Positions 39,051 through 53,732 of a DNA stretch of 64,000 bases are shown here, piece by piece. This DNA is from Anoplopoma fimbria (taxonomy: Eukaryota > Chordata > Actinopteri > Perciformes > Anoplopomatidae): contig NC_072462.1 of NCBI RefSeq assembly GCF_027596085.1, positions 16,964,921-17,028,920 on the forward strand, read 5' to 3'. Both the position numbers and the translations under genes were made by a program. Numbering within the stretch: position 1 is the stretch's first letter; every line of letters starts with the position of its first letter. The notes beneath the pieces are model-generated. The model was not told where the DNA came from and ran no database searches. It saw nothing but the letters and a program-made list of their open reading frames with translations.

Positions 39051-39592
39051 CATGGACGCATCCACTACCCTATTTTCTTTAGTTCTCGTACACTCAAGCT
39101 TCTGTCTCTCAATGTCTTCCTTTCTTTATTGTTCCTTTTGGCTTTTAATCACTTATCCGCTATCCTAACACAGATAAACAGGTGACACACAAAAAGATAC
39201 CACGGGAGAAGTGTTGGAAAACACTTACATCACCGCTGAGAGGGGGGTCAGAGAGGGAAAGAAGAGTGGGAGTATGGAGGGAGATCATCTGCTACCATCT
39301 GTATGTCCCCTTATATATTTCCATGATTAACAGAAATGAGTAAAGTTTCATCACCTTAACAAGAGAAGGTAAACTTTCTAACCACCCCCTACCAACCAGA
39401 GAAAGGCCACCACACTAGGTCAGATCCCGCGGGATTCTAGCTCCACTCCAGACCTCTTTTTTGATTGTTTCTTCGGTGAATCTCACAGAAAGCTCTGGAG
39501 TTCCCCCCTAAGATAAAAGACACCTCAGGCCACCATGTTACAAGACAAGGCTGGGTGTGTTTTATGGTGCTGGTATGATGAGACAGAGGGAA

Positions 39593-39596
<4 letters not shown>

Positions 39597-39625
<29 letters not shown>
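39597..39625. repeat. (GT)n microsatellite, short
   Basis: 29 bp of pure GT repeat. Confidence 0.93.
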
Positions 39626-39628
<3 letters not shown>

Positions 39629-40864
39629 AATAAAAGTTGAAGACGATAACTAACAGTGAACAGCTGGCTTGCATACTCTCTACCCTTATATCCGATTATA
39701 ATCGATTTAAATTTCTTAAATTGAATTTTGTGACCAGCACTTTCATTCGAAGTCAATAAAATGTAATTATTGTTGGCTATAAAGTTAAGCCTGAATGTGT
39801 TTTCTTGATTTGCTTAGTTTTATTTAATGAGAAAAAGGTGTCAACAAGGGAGCAATTTCATTTGAAACAAAATGAATGTCCTTTTTTTCTGACAGTCTGA
39901 CAATAATTCATGCTTGTAATAGCCGTATAAATGTCAATATATGCAGGGAGCTTTTCAGAGCAAAATTAGGGAAATGACTGCATGTTGACAACAAATATGT
40001 TACTATCAACTCTGCAAAAACATTCTGAACACGGTAAGAACTGTAATGTCAACACAGAGGTTATAAATTATGAAGGGTATGAAGAAAGATCCCGTCCTCA
40101 AAAGATGACATTGGATTATTATCAATATGCACAATATTACTGTATGTATAGTAACATGCAGAAGGGCCTTGATGATCTTAATTTCTGGAGGATTATAATC
40201 CTAAAATTACAAATCAGTCTATGATTTTCATATTATCAATCTCCTTCAGGTCATACAGCTCATTACCGCAACTTAGAAAAAGAGTGTTTTATGACACCCA
40301 AACATAAATTAAAATATTATGAGAAGATTTATCACAACCTGGGTTTTGCACAATGATAAATCAAAGGTTTTATTTTAAATAGACCCTTAAAGGAGCCCCA
40401 GGAACCAATTCATTCCTAGGGTGCACTGTCCTGGTCTGCCCTGCCTCAAATGTAAAAGCATGCTGTTGCCAAGTCCATCCCAGTCCATATACCAAAACTG
40501 TAGGCTTAGACTTAATCCACAGCCAGCTAAAAAGGTCCATAAAAGGCTTGAAAGTAAACATTAAGTCAACCTTCTCTAAATGTGAAGGGATTGAGGTCAT
40601 TTCTGGAAAGCTCTATAAAAGACCCATATCTGAGCTGACAAAAAAGGTGTACTGTGTATGATTTAAAACCTTTATGCAATAGTGGTCTAAAAAGGAAGTA
40701 TATTGTCTCACATGAAACAAAAAACAAAGCAGTTTGACAAAAAAATAGCATTTAAGCATTGAATACAGGCTTGATGAATTACAAATCACTCACTTAGTTT
40801 ATGTTTAAATCTATCTATTGTCCGCATACAGAATATGATGCATACCTAATACAACAGTTTAATT

Positions 40865-41408
40865 TAGCACAGTGTTTCCTAAACTTTTGTCTGGGGACAC
40901 ACTTTCAAAATGACAAACCAACGAATTTATAATAGGTCTTATCTATTAATCGTGAGAAGAGGGAAATTAAGTGGAAATTATTATTCCTGACCTTTTAATC
41001 ATCACCTTGTATTATCTTGAAAAGGTAAACCAGCTATTTTAAAGAGATATATACGTTTGATAAATAACAACTAGTTTTCATGCATGTGTAATTGAAAACA
41101 CATGTTTAATTCTTTATAAATGAGGCCAAATAAATGCATTAAGGCGGAGTTAACAGGCTCAACTTTTTTTCCTCTCATCAGTGAAACAAACTAAATGTAC
41201 GTTAGCCTTTCATATTAGATTTAATCTTATAAGTAAGCTACAATTATCAGAACAATACGAACATTCAGGCTCCCTCATGTGGCTCAAAGGTGTACTGCAA
41301 ATATAATTGTTAAATAAAAGACTAAAAGAAATTCAGCAAATGGATTAGACTACCCTAATTAAATCTACAGCGACCCACCTGTGGGTCCCAACACATCTTT
41401 TTGAATGA
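40865..41408. repeat. possible decayed hAT-like element
   Basis: The left edge CAGTGTTTCCTAAACTTTTG and the GACCCACCTGTGGGTCCC segment near the right edge are both typical words of hAT-type short elements. The ends do not form clean inverted repeats, so the boundaries and the call are uncertain. Confidence 0.3.
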
Positions 41409-42080
41409 CTTACTACATCCTCAACAGCTTATAGAGTAACTACTGTTTATGAAACTGCAATAATATATTTTCTGCTTCTCAGATCACCCTCTCGGCTGTT
41501 GGAAACATTGATGCACGGATCCATGTACACACTGATAGCACACAAGAAAAGCTATTTTTTGGTTCCTATCAGTGGAAGTCCAAAAGAGAAGCACAGCAAA
41601 CTAGACAAAATGGACGGATATAGACCAGAACATAAATACAAAACTAGAATAAAAAATGATAACAAGAATAATATTAAAAGTCTAATACGCTGTTTTTTTC
41701 AAGTCACGTCAAGTAGGAATAATCGGGAAAATAAGAAATGTATCCTCTCTCAAGACAGACAACACAACAAATAAATATCAGACAACAAAGTTACATAGCA
41801 GACATATTTCAAGGATTTCCATCCCATTATTTGTGTCTGACATCAGCTACAAAGCCCCCCCTCTTAATTTGCATAGGTTGGGTTTCCTAACCATTCAGTG
41901 TAAATACAGTTTGTTTCCTTTTGCATTTATTTTTGCTCCTACAACTCTCGCCTTAGCCACAGGACAATAACAAATTGATGCTAAGTGGTCTGGGAAGATG
42001 TTTCAATAAACATATTGTTTCTCTGAACTTTGTGATGCCTCTGCTTTAATGACACATATGCACAAACACACAGATGCAGA

Positions 42081-42188
<108 letters not shown>

Positions 42189-43771
42189 GAAACCACTCTA
42201 AATGATCCTGCCTTACTTCAGAGGATATCTCATCCCCTCACTTCCTACCACTACATTAACTACCCCCTCACCTCTTTTTTTCACCCCCACCTTATTCCCC
42301 TCTTCTCTCATCCTTCCATCCCAACCTCTCAACAATTTACATCCAGAGGTTGAGAAGCAGCTGGACAATAAAAGCGGCTTAAAAGGACAAACTCCCACAA
42401 TGTTTATGTAAGCCAGCCTTGAGCAGCAATGAAATTGAACAGTAAAGAGGCCGGTTGCGTTGCTCACCGGCCAGGTTTTTGTGTCTACATTTATCTCTAG
42501 CTGTCGCAGTCAAAACGACTTAAGGACAGTCCCGGAACAGACGTTGTGTATGTTTGTGTGTGTGTGTCCACGAGGACTATGTAGCAAAGAGGCCTGGGTA
42601 CGGGGGCTTTTAAGACACCACTCAATATCACAGTTTCTCCAAACAAGCTGTTCGGATGATCAGATTAGACATTAAGCAAGGGAACATGCTCAAGATCAAG
42701 GATGAAAGAGATTCCTCACGTTGAAAGGTCCGTCATTTGTAACATAGACCGATGATAAACCATCACTCTACCTGCAGATATAACAAGACCAGTGCTGCAG
42801 TGATAAGTGTGGATGATGGATCTCCTATTTGATACAGCTTATAACATTTACTCAACAGATGATGGTGGTATAGTTAATGACAGAAAATCATATTGTAAAA
42901 GCAAGACTGATGTATTTTCGAAGCTGTGCATATGGGCAAATATAAATGTACTCTATATATTTTTTATTTCACCTTCATTTAATAAAAAAGTAGGCTCAAC
43001 TTAGGGCAGAGACCTCCTAGGAAAGGGAAATCTGGGTAGACAGCAGAACAGCATGCATCAAACAAAGCTTTAACAAATCTTTTTGCATCACAGTAGACTC
43101 GTTTTTGGGACTTCCAATGTTAAGTTTCAGTGTTTATCCCAGGAACCCTATTCAGTCTAAAGAAAACCAACAGCAGGAAGCAAGACCAGTATGAACTATG
43201 AGGGTAATTAATCCTGATTGAACATTGTTGAGACTTTACTAGAATCTTATCTCTAAGTCTAGGATCTATAAAAAACAGAAAATAGTGGCAATTAATTAAA
43301 GTCCAGGAATTTTTTCTCATAATAATGCCGCATTTAGGTTCTCAATCAAATGTGCTTAGCTTTTAATTTCTCCAGCTATGGTAAATTCAAGTATGATACT
43401 GCATAACTGGATCTAATGCTTTTTTTTTTTTTTTTTTTTTTAAATACAATCATCAGCATAATTCTGTTTAGAATGAATGTTACAAGCAATACTGTAGTTT
43501 AATGAGACTGCGCCGTGGGTTTATGAGAACAGATTTATCTGATTTGGGAGCAGAGTTGAAAATATTTAATAATGCCGCCTGTGGTGAGTTCTGGCTTTAA
43601 AGGTCCATGTTGCATGTCAGTTGAGTAGCAAATACAGTATGTAGTTCATGTTTAGACGGACAATTGGTAATTAAAAAGAAAAAAGACATGTAAAACAGCT
43701 GCTGAGCCTGGTATAAAGGCTTGTGGAGAAGTTTCTTCCCATAGCACAGCCACATCCTTTGGCCTGATTTT

Positions 43772-43916
<145 letters not shown>

Positions 43917-44022
43917 ATACTTCTGTGGCGGTGGACCCAGCTTCAGATCTCTCCAATCACACATAGTTTCATTGCACGCCTTTCAACAAGGATTACTTCA
44001 TGTACACAATGCCATGCGTTCT

Positions 44023-44047
44023 ACACACACACACACATGCGTTCACA

Positions 44048-44108
<61 letters not shown>
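44023..44108. repeat. (CA)n microsatellite
   Basis: Imperfect CA units then a pure CA array from about 44055; only 107 bp right of the previous array. Confidence 0.96.
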
Positions 44109-44112
<4 letters not shown>

Positions 44113-45652
44113 CGGTTAACTAGGGTCTGTGGGTTTGGAGCAGCAGATAGTTTTTAGGGCTGCGGGGTCTGAGGTTGGTGCTCATCACACGATCAAACAG
44201 TGCAGAGACTCGAGCCTGTCTGCATAGCATTGATTTAAACTGTGTTTCTTGAACTAACAGCGCTGGAAACAGTGTGGTCCCTGTAGTGGTGAGTGAAAGA
44301 GGAGATGAGATGTTGCTGTAGCATTCAGACACTATTTGTCCACAGTTTCATGGGATTTAATACAGAATATGTACATAGTTGATATATGGCGTTTGTACTA
44401 TGACCTCATGATTACCAGCAAACATAAACCAAGGTGAGTGCTTTTAAGATGCTGTGCAGAATGTGGCTCATTCCCAAATTCAGCACCTCCAGACATTGAC
44501 ATTTTTTTTACAATTGAGATGGAACATTTTAAATGAAATAAAATAAATCCAACATTACCAGGCTAAGAAAAACCAGCTGCATGGCAAATCATTGGCTTGA
44601 ATTTGACACGATTCAAAACATTAGCATATACAGAAACAGATTATCAACAGTGCACTGATACTATGTGGTTGAAAGGTTGGGATTGACTGCAGGTGAGTGA
44701 AGCAGCAGCATAAACAGAAGAAGAGGTCAACATGACGTCATATGAAGAATAGTAAAGCAAGCCAGCAGGTAAACACATTTATTCTGAAGCTAAAGATTTC
44801 ACCAATGCAGCTAGACAAACTATGCATTAGAAAGAAAGCCATGTGGAGCGCCAATGAGCAAATAATAAAGAGGAACAATAACGTGGAAAAGCAACACTCT
44901 TGTTCAGCTACATTCATAAAGCCAAAATGCTTTTTTACCACAATCTCCACAACACAGATCTAATAAGCGCCCAAAACAACAGCAATAATCTCTAGGCCAA
45001 AAAAACATCTTTCTATCCCATAATCTTCATAATCAAATGTATAAACTATTACTCAAACATGAGGAGTATTGTTGAAGTCACCTGCTTCAATGCACTCATT
45101 AAACAACAATCAAAAGAAGACTCAAAACCAATGCAAATTGAATTAATTCCCGATAGCACCATTTGCAGCAGACAAGTGTACAGAGCAAACACAGAAACGC
45201 AAAAACAATCAGTAACTTGTGTGCTTAGCTCGTTGAAGTGAAGCTCGGTGCTCGACCTCGGCATCTCCTGCAGCAAAGAAGTCCTTTATTAAGAGTAGCT
45301 GCAGTCCCAAACATACATACATTTTCAGAACTTGCAAAAACGGACAGGAAAACTCCCTTTGCACTTGATGTGGCGTTTGAGGCCCGCATCACCATAGAAT
45401 CTCACTTTTGTCTGGGGTAAAACAAATGGTGTAGCCATAAAGCGATAAATAAATAAAGGGATTGATTTCTTATGGAATTCCACACATCGCAGGTCATGAG
45501 GGATTGTTTTGATAGCTTCCTTAATGGCCAATTTAGCAGAACCGGACTGTTCAAATTGAGCGCCATCTTTTGGTGTGTCTGATGATGCAGCCAGAAGTTT
45601 ACAATATGCCCTAGCTCATTATAGTCTCCCTTTTAAATAATTTTACAGTGTG

Positions 45653-45676
45653 TTTTTTTGTTTTGTTTTGTTTTGT
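45653..45676. repeat. (TTTTG)n pentanucleotide repeat
   Basis: Four to five TTTTG units. Confidence 0.85.
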
Positions 45677-46812
45677 CCTTTGGTAGAACATCATATCACC
45701 TTAGCAAACAGGAAAAAATCGAAACTGTATTTTCAAAAACAACAATAGAAGCAAGGTGTTGCACCATAGGCTGCAATTTATAAAATGTAAGCTGCCATAT
45801 GCACATTTTTTTATGTATTTTAAGTGGCGGAAGTATAAAAGTATAATTTGTAGGTGCTTGAGTATTTTCCTTAAATTGTACTTTAGACTTCTACTCCACT
45901 CCAGAGGTAAATACTTTGTGGGTTGATATTTCATATACAAAACGCAAATATATGATGCACTGTTATAAATATCAAACTACCCACCAGTATATGCAGTAAA
46001 AAGAATCTAGCTCCACCAACTACCATATTAAAGGATGCATGTTGATGTATTGTAAAAATCCAATAAAATGAATACATAAAGTACAGCTGAGTTACCAATG
46101 GGCTAAACAGTGTACTGCTCCAGGGCCTCTGACCATCAGGAACCCCAAAGCACCAGGTTGATTGTGTGTCAGCTGGTCTGTGATCATTTTGAGCCAAACT
46201 TTTGTTTGGAGATATACAGTAGCGGGGTTCTGTATCAATACCAGTCTTGTCTACCAGGGGTCCTCTATTGAAATGTACATCTGAGGCAAACAAGAGGTCA
46301 ATAATATCCCATAGATCATTTTAGCACCCTACCAGATCAAAGTGGACATTCTGTATCCTAAGTACTTTTATGGTGCTTATGGGGTATCTCTACTTTTAAA
46401 GTAAAATAATCTGAACCCTTCACCTACAACTGCATATTTTCTTCACACACATGTACATGCACGCTCAATGACCTTATCAAACATGGAAACCACATATAAG
46501 TCTTATCATCAAATAGATTAAAAAAGATTCACCCATCAAAACAGACTGTCATCATAAATAATTAAATACCCTCCACGTCAAATTGCATGCAAGGCGAGGC
46601 AAAACAAACTGTGTTTTTTTTTTTTTTTTTACTTCCCAGGGAGGACAGACTATCCCTGTAGAGAGTGGGGATGGAGGCTTATTGTGGCTGGATCATGCTG
46701 GCTGTCCTTCAGCACTCTGGGTAAATACAGGCAGTGTGACAATGGACCAGCTTGAGCTGACAAGGCTGTCACCTTAGCGCTCATCAGGCCGTGGATCTCT
46801 CTCTCACACACT

Positions 46813-46977
<165 letters not shown>

Positions 46978-49900
46978 CATTAGACAAAAACCGTCTGCAA
47001 GAAGTGCATTTTTTTTGAATATAGCTGAAGAAAAAACATTGAACCCATGCAGGTAACAATTCAGAAGGGTTAAGCACCAAAAATAAGTCATCCCTCTACC
47101 CATTCTTTTATCACTATCGTTGCATCTCGCCTCTGCTGTGGGAGTGACAGTTCTCCTTAGATCTCCTCTAGCCTGAGAGCAGATAACAGCCCGTCTGAGT
47201 GCTACTTGTTACAGGATGAAGCCACCCTCATCGCACACACATGCAATCCCAATCCTCATTAACCTATCTACCGTCTAATCTCCTCCATATCTGTGAGCAC
47301 CACTCCCCTCCTAAGTACCTCCAGGTCACTTTCCGCTGATGAATAGCAATCAAGTGCCGCTTGTAGGTGAAAATGACACACAAACTGATATTTACATTTC
47401 AGTCATTATCACAACCCTCATGATGAACTCATGCGATGCTTCTCTGCTGTATAGGGACACTTTGAGGTTGCAGAGGTAGATTTTCTAACCAGAGTGAGCA
47501 TCTTCTTCCCACAATACCTCATCAAGACAGAGCTATTTTGTTTATCTCATAGCTTCATTTTTCTAAAAAAGAAGAGATTCTCCTTGCATGACACCGGTGG
47601 AATATCAATAAAATTAGACCCACTTTCTAGCTGGTGATCTTAACGTGAAGCTTTTACTTTAGTTTTTAAGCATCTTTTTGAAAGAAAATATACTGTTCTC
47701 TTGAGCTCTTCAGCTGCATTTAATTTTAACATTTCAGTGTGCTTACAATTTGGAAACAGCAACAAGGCATGTTGGCAACAATGACATTATCAGCCTTTCA
47801 ACATCTTTTTCCTTTCTACAGTTCAACCAATTGTAGTCTTTCTGGCCCATGCACCTGCAGTTTTCTCATCTTTTAAACCTCGTCAGTTGCCTCAACTGTC
47901 TTTTAAACATCACTTATCAAAGTGCTGATTGCCATATTTTGATATAGCTAAAATTCTTTTGCACAAAGTATTCACTTTATTTGGTGTAACCCCTGTAAAG
48001 CATGCGCACAAGTGTGGATTCAACTACTTCCCCTCAATGATCCTTCATCCAGGTAATACAAATATTTGAGTTTTCAACCCCAGCATACAGTTTTGGGCAG
48101 GTAGCGTTATCATCGAAGCTGTGGTAGACATCGGGGAAAACCTTGCAGATAAACTTTCATTAAAAATAATTCATTTTTTAAAATTTAAGAGTGTGTCAGG
48201 GAAGGAATGACAGCCTCAGGCAATATCTAGTGTAAATGCAGGTTTATTAGGGATGAGAATGTTCCATGGCAAACAAAAGGGGAAAAACATTCACAGTACA
48301 TTTCATCTTCCAAACACGATGCATTGTACAACCTCAAAACCCCATTGTTTCTCTGCACAAATACGGTGCCTCTTTACAAAAATACTTCAAAAAGGTAAGG
48401 GCATATGGGGGCACATTGCCAATCTAGTAATAATCCCCATCTCTATAAATTTGATCAATACCTCAAAAATGGCAACAAGCTACAACAAATATTAAGCAAA
48501 ATCTCAATTTAATAGTCCCTAAAGATTGTATTTGTGTAAATTGACCTGGAAGAACATTAAACCCCCATGAGCGCTAATGACATCTGCAGCTCTACACTTG
48601 CATAACACACACAGTAAACTATCCAGCTGCAAACTGAGGTCTGATGGTTAAAAATGCAATGAGAAAAACACAAAACAGGAGGCAACTGGTCTGGTTTAGG
48701 ATACATTAAAGCCATTTGGTTAAATTCAGGTGTGTGAATGGAAAATGAATGGTCCTTTAGACATCCTGTGTTAGATTTAGTCAAACGTGATTGGTCAGAT
48801 GACGGTCCCTCTGTAAAGTTATTGGTCTTTTTATGGAGAGGTAGAGTACTTGTCATGGTCAATGATTCAGGTCCCAGTGTAAACTATAACAAATAACTTC
48901 CTACAGCACTTGTATAGATTTTAAACATAATGAAGACTTCTGACCTGCCACCTCATGACATATTGTTCTTCAAACCTTTTAACGGGAAAACTTCTCCTCA
49001 ATTCATCTACTGTATCATGACCATCAAAACTGTGAAAAGTAATAAAAAGGATGGCAGCAATCCCGTATTTTAAAATCAAGACTTAATGGACTAAGCTTCA
49101 GGTGTTTTTAGTTATAAGATAGCTAGGTGTAGAGGGGGAGCTACTGCCGTTTTGGCAGTGATCTTTCAAAACTACACAAGTGGTCATTCAGCAACTAATC
49201 CATTTATATTTGTGCCATAGATTATATCCAGATTTAGAGTAAAAGGGGACATTTAGGCACAAGCACAGTTTATGGCAAATGAAAAAAAATAATAATGGCA
49301 ATTTCAATTTAGAAATGCTTAATAACAATGTTGAACAATCCATGTATTCTGAAATGTGGTGAAAAATTGAATGAATTAAGTGCAATGTTGCTCGAGACTC
49401 TTTGCACAACAGTCAGGTTAACATCTGGCCCTAGTTTGCAAACAGTGATCCTTCATTTCCCTCTAGAAAAATAATGAGGACACACATATTGGAGTGGATG
49501 GAGCCACATTCACTTAAAAAAAAAAAATACCAACACCCTTCTTTACCGTAAAGGCCAAAGGCTGGCATCACATGTACTGTAACTTCAGAACCACACAGGA
49601 CGATGTGATGCACCTGGTTCAAAAACATCATTAAATCCATTCAGCTATCAGAGCTACAAGAGTGTTTCTAGGAGTGGTACAGTCTTTCCTAATATTGAAA
49701 GACTGCTGTGGTGTCATACTAAGAAAGGTGGGATCCATTTGGTTTACTGCATTAAATGCTTGATAGAGGAGGCTTGAATGGCTCTTTAATGTTTTTGAAT
49801 CCGTGTGTGATTGCTGCACAAGAGCCAAAGGTGGAGGTCACAAGACAAAAATAAGTGAAATGAAAGCAAACAGCATGACCTAATTTCTCTCAATGGCTAT

Positions 49901-50566
49901 GGCTTTAAAATGTGATTTTCTAGGTTTATGATGATAATTATTAGACCGAATACAAAAATCTCTTAGTACCATATAAAACTGGAACTGAAAGAACTTTACA
50001 AAAATGTTGCACTTTTATGCTTTTTTTCTTTTCACTTTCACAAAAAAAGGTGAGCAATTAGCATTTCAGGCAATAGACCTATCCGTCTATAAGGGGAACA
50101 CCAAATCACCTTACAATAATAAAAGAAATCTTGAGAAAATGTGGGAGAGAACTGTTAACAGTGTGGAAAAAACATTTGTGCTCAACTCTCTCATACCTCT
50201 TTCTCTTGGGTTTCACCTTTACATCCTGGCTTTTGTTCCTCTTTAATTACATTTCATCTAAAATGTCCTAAAACATCTTAACGGTGAAATTTAACATTAC
50301 TGCATCTACATTTCTGATTGTTGTTTTACTTTAATATAGGTGTCTATAATGATGATGATATTGTCGGTTGCTCCCCACATTACAAAGACCACATGCAAAT
50401 GGCTGACCCATCCTTCCTTTAATATCTAGAAATAAAAGTTGTGCCTTTTAATCGGTCTCTGAGTACATTACCACAGAGGGGTCACTTATAGAAAAACTAC
50501 AATATCGCCATTGCTTGGCTCCTACTGCACAAGCGTGTTCCTTATTACAGCAAATTTGCAATTTCT

Positions 50567-50572
50567 TTTATT
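50567..50572 (-). promoter_or_regulatory. candidate poly(A) signal for nnt
   Basis: TTTATT on the plus strand is AATAAA on the nnt strand, about 160 bp past the stop codon. It is the first such hexamer downstream. Use is inferred from position; a longer 3' UTR is possible. Confidence 0.45.
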
Positions 50573-50734
50573 CATAGATGAAAGGACGGGTGAGCCAAAA
50601 ACTTTTAAATCATCTTTGCTCAATTGGCAGAGTCACAATTGGACAAAGATCATCATAATGTGGAGATATTTTTGGGAAAAACATTGACTCATCGTCAGCC
50701 ACCTTCATTGCTCCATGTGCAGAGGTGTCCCGCC

Positions 50735-50884
<150 letters not shown>

Positions 50885-51294
50885 CTAGAAAGGGGAGGAG
50901 ATACAGTCACACGCACTCATGAGCCTCTAATTGGATACTGCAAAATCTTTAAAAAGAATTTGGGGGGAGATGCAAATTCTGTTTCAAAACTATGCCAACT
51001 TTTCTAAAGAAAAAACAGAAATTTGCCCTGACCCCTGCCACCCTCTGTCCATTTACCTTAGATCTAGAAATAGAGGTGGGATGTTTGTAATTTAAAGTCA
51101 CTCACAGCTGCTGTATTAACATATCTAACAATATTGCTTCATTTTAAATACCATGAGTCAATCAGTAGACCTGATTAAGACATTAAGACATGAGGAAAAG
51201 TAGTTTTTCAGTGTGTGTTTGCACATGACTCATAAATGAGCACTTATGAATGACAATTCAAAAGCATTTGTGTGATCTTTCAGTAAGCCCTTTC

Positions 51295-51322
51295 TTTTTT
51301 TTTTTTTTTTTTTTTTTTTTTT
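51295..51322. repeat. poly(T) tract in last nnt intron
   Basis: 28 consecutive T on the plus strand (A-run in the nnt transcript), between the last two coding exons. Confidence 0.95.
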
Positions 51323-51586
51323 GTACGTTTTATCTGTGCACCTGTATGTGTGTCTCTGTGTGCGTCCATATTAGTGCTTTTGGTTAGGTGGAATGTCTAC
51401 TTTGATTTCCCCAGAGGAAAGTGTGTGGAAACAAGTGGGAGCGCTGTATAAATCCCAGATCTCGGAGCAGTGCCAGTGGGATGCTCCGAATGTCGTCATT
51501 CCACAGCGACACAGTCACCACTAATGGGATCAGCATGGGACTGCACCTGGAACTGTAACAATCTGCCTCTATGTATGTGAGCCTGA

Positions 51587-51590
<4 letters not shown>

Positions 51591-51655
<65 letters not shown>
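51591..51655. repeat. (GT)n microsatellite in nnt intron
   Basis: 65 bp of pure GT on the plus strand, so (CA)n in the nnt transcript, starting about 180 nt after the 5' splice site. Confidence 0.96.
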
Positions 51656-51657
<2 letters not shown>

Positions 51658-51702
51658 AATGCGAGCATGTTTGTGTGTGCTTTGAAATGGGAGGCCCCTC
51701 TA

Positions 51703-51999
<297 letters not shown>

Positions 52000-52279
52000 T
52001 TACCTCGTGTTTACCAGATGTATTTGTACCGGCATTTGACTCAATGACGCTATATCTTTTCCAATCTAACGCTAACTAAAGTTATCTAGTTTATCACTGT
52101 AGTTTAGCTGTCATTGTGAGGTTGCCTGGCAACCAGTGGAGATAGCAGGAAGTAGTGTCCAAGGATCATTTTTTACGTTTTAATTATTTTGATATGTGAA
52201 CAAATGAGATAAACAATAAATAATAAATAAATAATCTTGATCAGTGAGCATAAGAGTTGCTAGTCAGCAGATTTTTCTA

Positions 52280-52666
<387 letters not shown>

Positions 52667-52779
52667 CTACATTAACTATAACCTGAGGGAGATGGGATCA
52701 AAATGAACTGAGTTGGAAAGAGAAAGAGTCAATAAGATGGAGGCTTTGTACAAGTGGAGTAAAGAGACGTTTGTGATTA

Positions 52780-52935
<156 letters not shown>

Positions 52936-53486
52936 TTTCTGCCCTTCATGTAATGCCATGCAGACTAGATCAGTATACTGTAAATATTCTGTAGTATAAA
53001 AGGAAGAGGAATAAACTACATATGGTTCTTCCAGATTGAGTAAGAGGTGTAGACTGATTCCGCAGGCAGGTATGAAGAGTAAGAAGACCAAGAATTCAAG
53101 TGAACGCATTCAAATACAGAACACAGAAAAATAGCAGAGAAGGAGTAAGACATCAGGGTAAAGGCTTGTTTTCTGACCACCCACTTTCCACTAATCAACT
53201 ACAAATGCTCTAAGTAGCAGCAGCTGCAACAGCCAGGATCAAACGACTGAGGCAGGACAATTACACATGCTGTACCTTGTCCTTCCTCTCCTCCCTTTCA
53301 CATTTCCTTTTCCTCATTCCTTCTTCGCACACAGGTCTCTTCCTATCTGTCCTGCCCCATCTTCTTGTCATCAAGCTCAAAACCACAACTCTCCTTTCAT
53401 GTCCTCCTCAGCTCAGTTTACATCTTGTATTGTGTAAAATTGTATCCTTAATCTACATGTACATCTATATAGTTTCTATCAATCTA

Positions 53487-53505
53487 CATATATATATATA
53501 TATAT
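53487..53505. repeat. (AT)n short repeat in nnt intron
   Basis: About 19 bp of alternating AT. Confidence 0.85.
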
Positions 53506-53650
53506 CCAGATATCAATCTGTATAATTAACAGTTCATTGTTTATGAACATGTCTAACACTACTTTTTTGTTTTTCCCCGAGAGACAGTTACTTTCGTTGG
53601 ATTCAATAAATGCACATTTAATGTGTAGATGAGTTTTATCCCCTCTTTAC

Positions 53651-53732
53651 CTGACTCTCTTGCCAGCATCTTTAAGCACCTTCACCAACTCAGCAATGGG
53701 GTACTGGGCCTTTGCAGCACAGAGTCCATAAC
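53651..53732 (-). CDS. nnt: nnt coding exon, dIII (NADP-binding fingerprint)
   Basis: Short 82-bp exon, acceptor CTTTCAG and donor GTAAAG. The Gly codon split with the previous exon is followed by [20 protein letters not shown] and [16 protein letters not shown] is the dIII fingerprint G.G...A..Q of the Rossmann-like NADP(H)-binding beta-alpha-beta unit. Because 82 is not a multiple of three, skipping this exon would shift the frame. Confidence 0.96.
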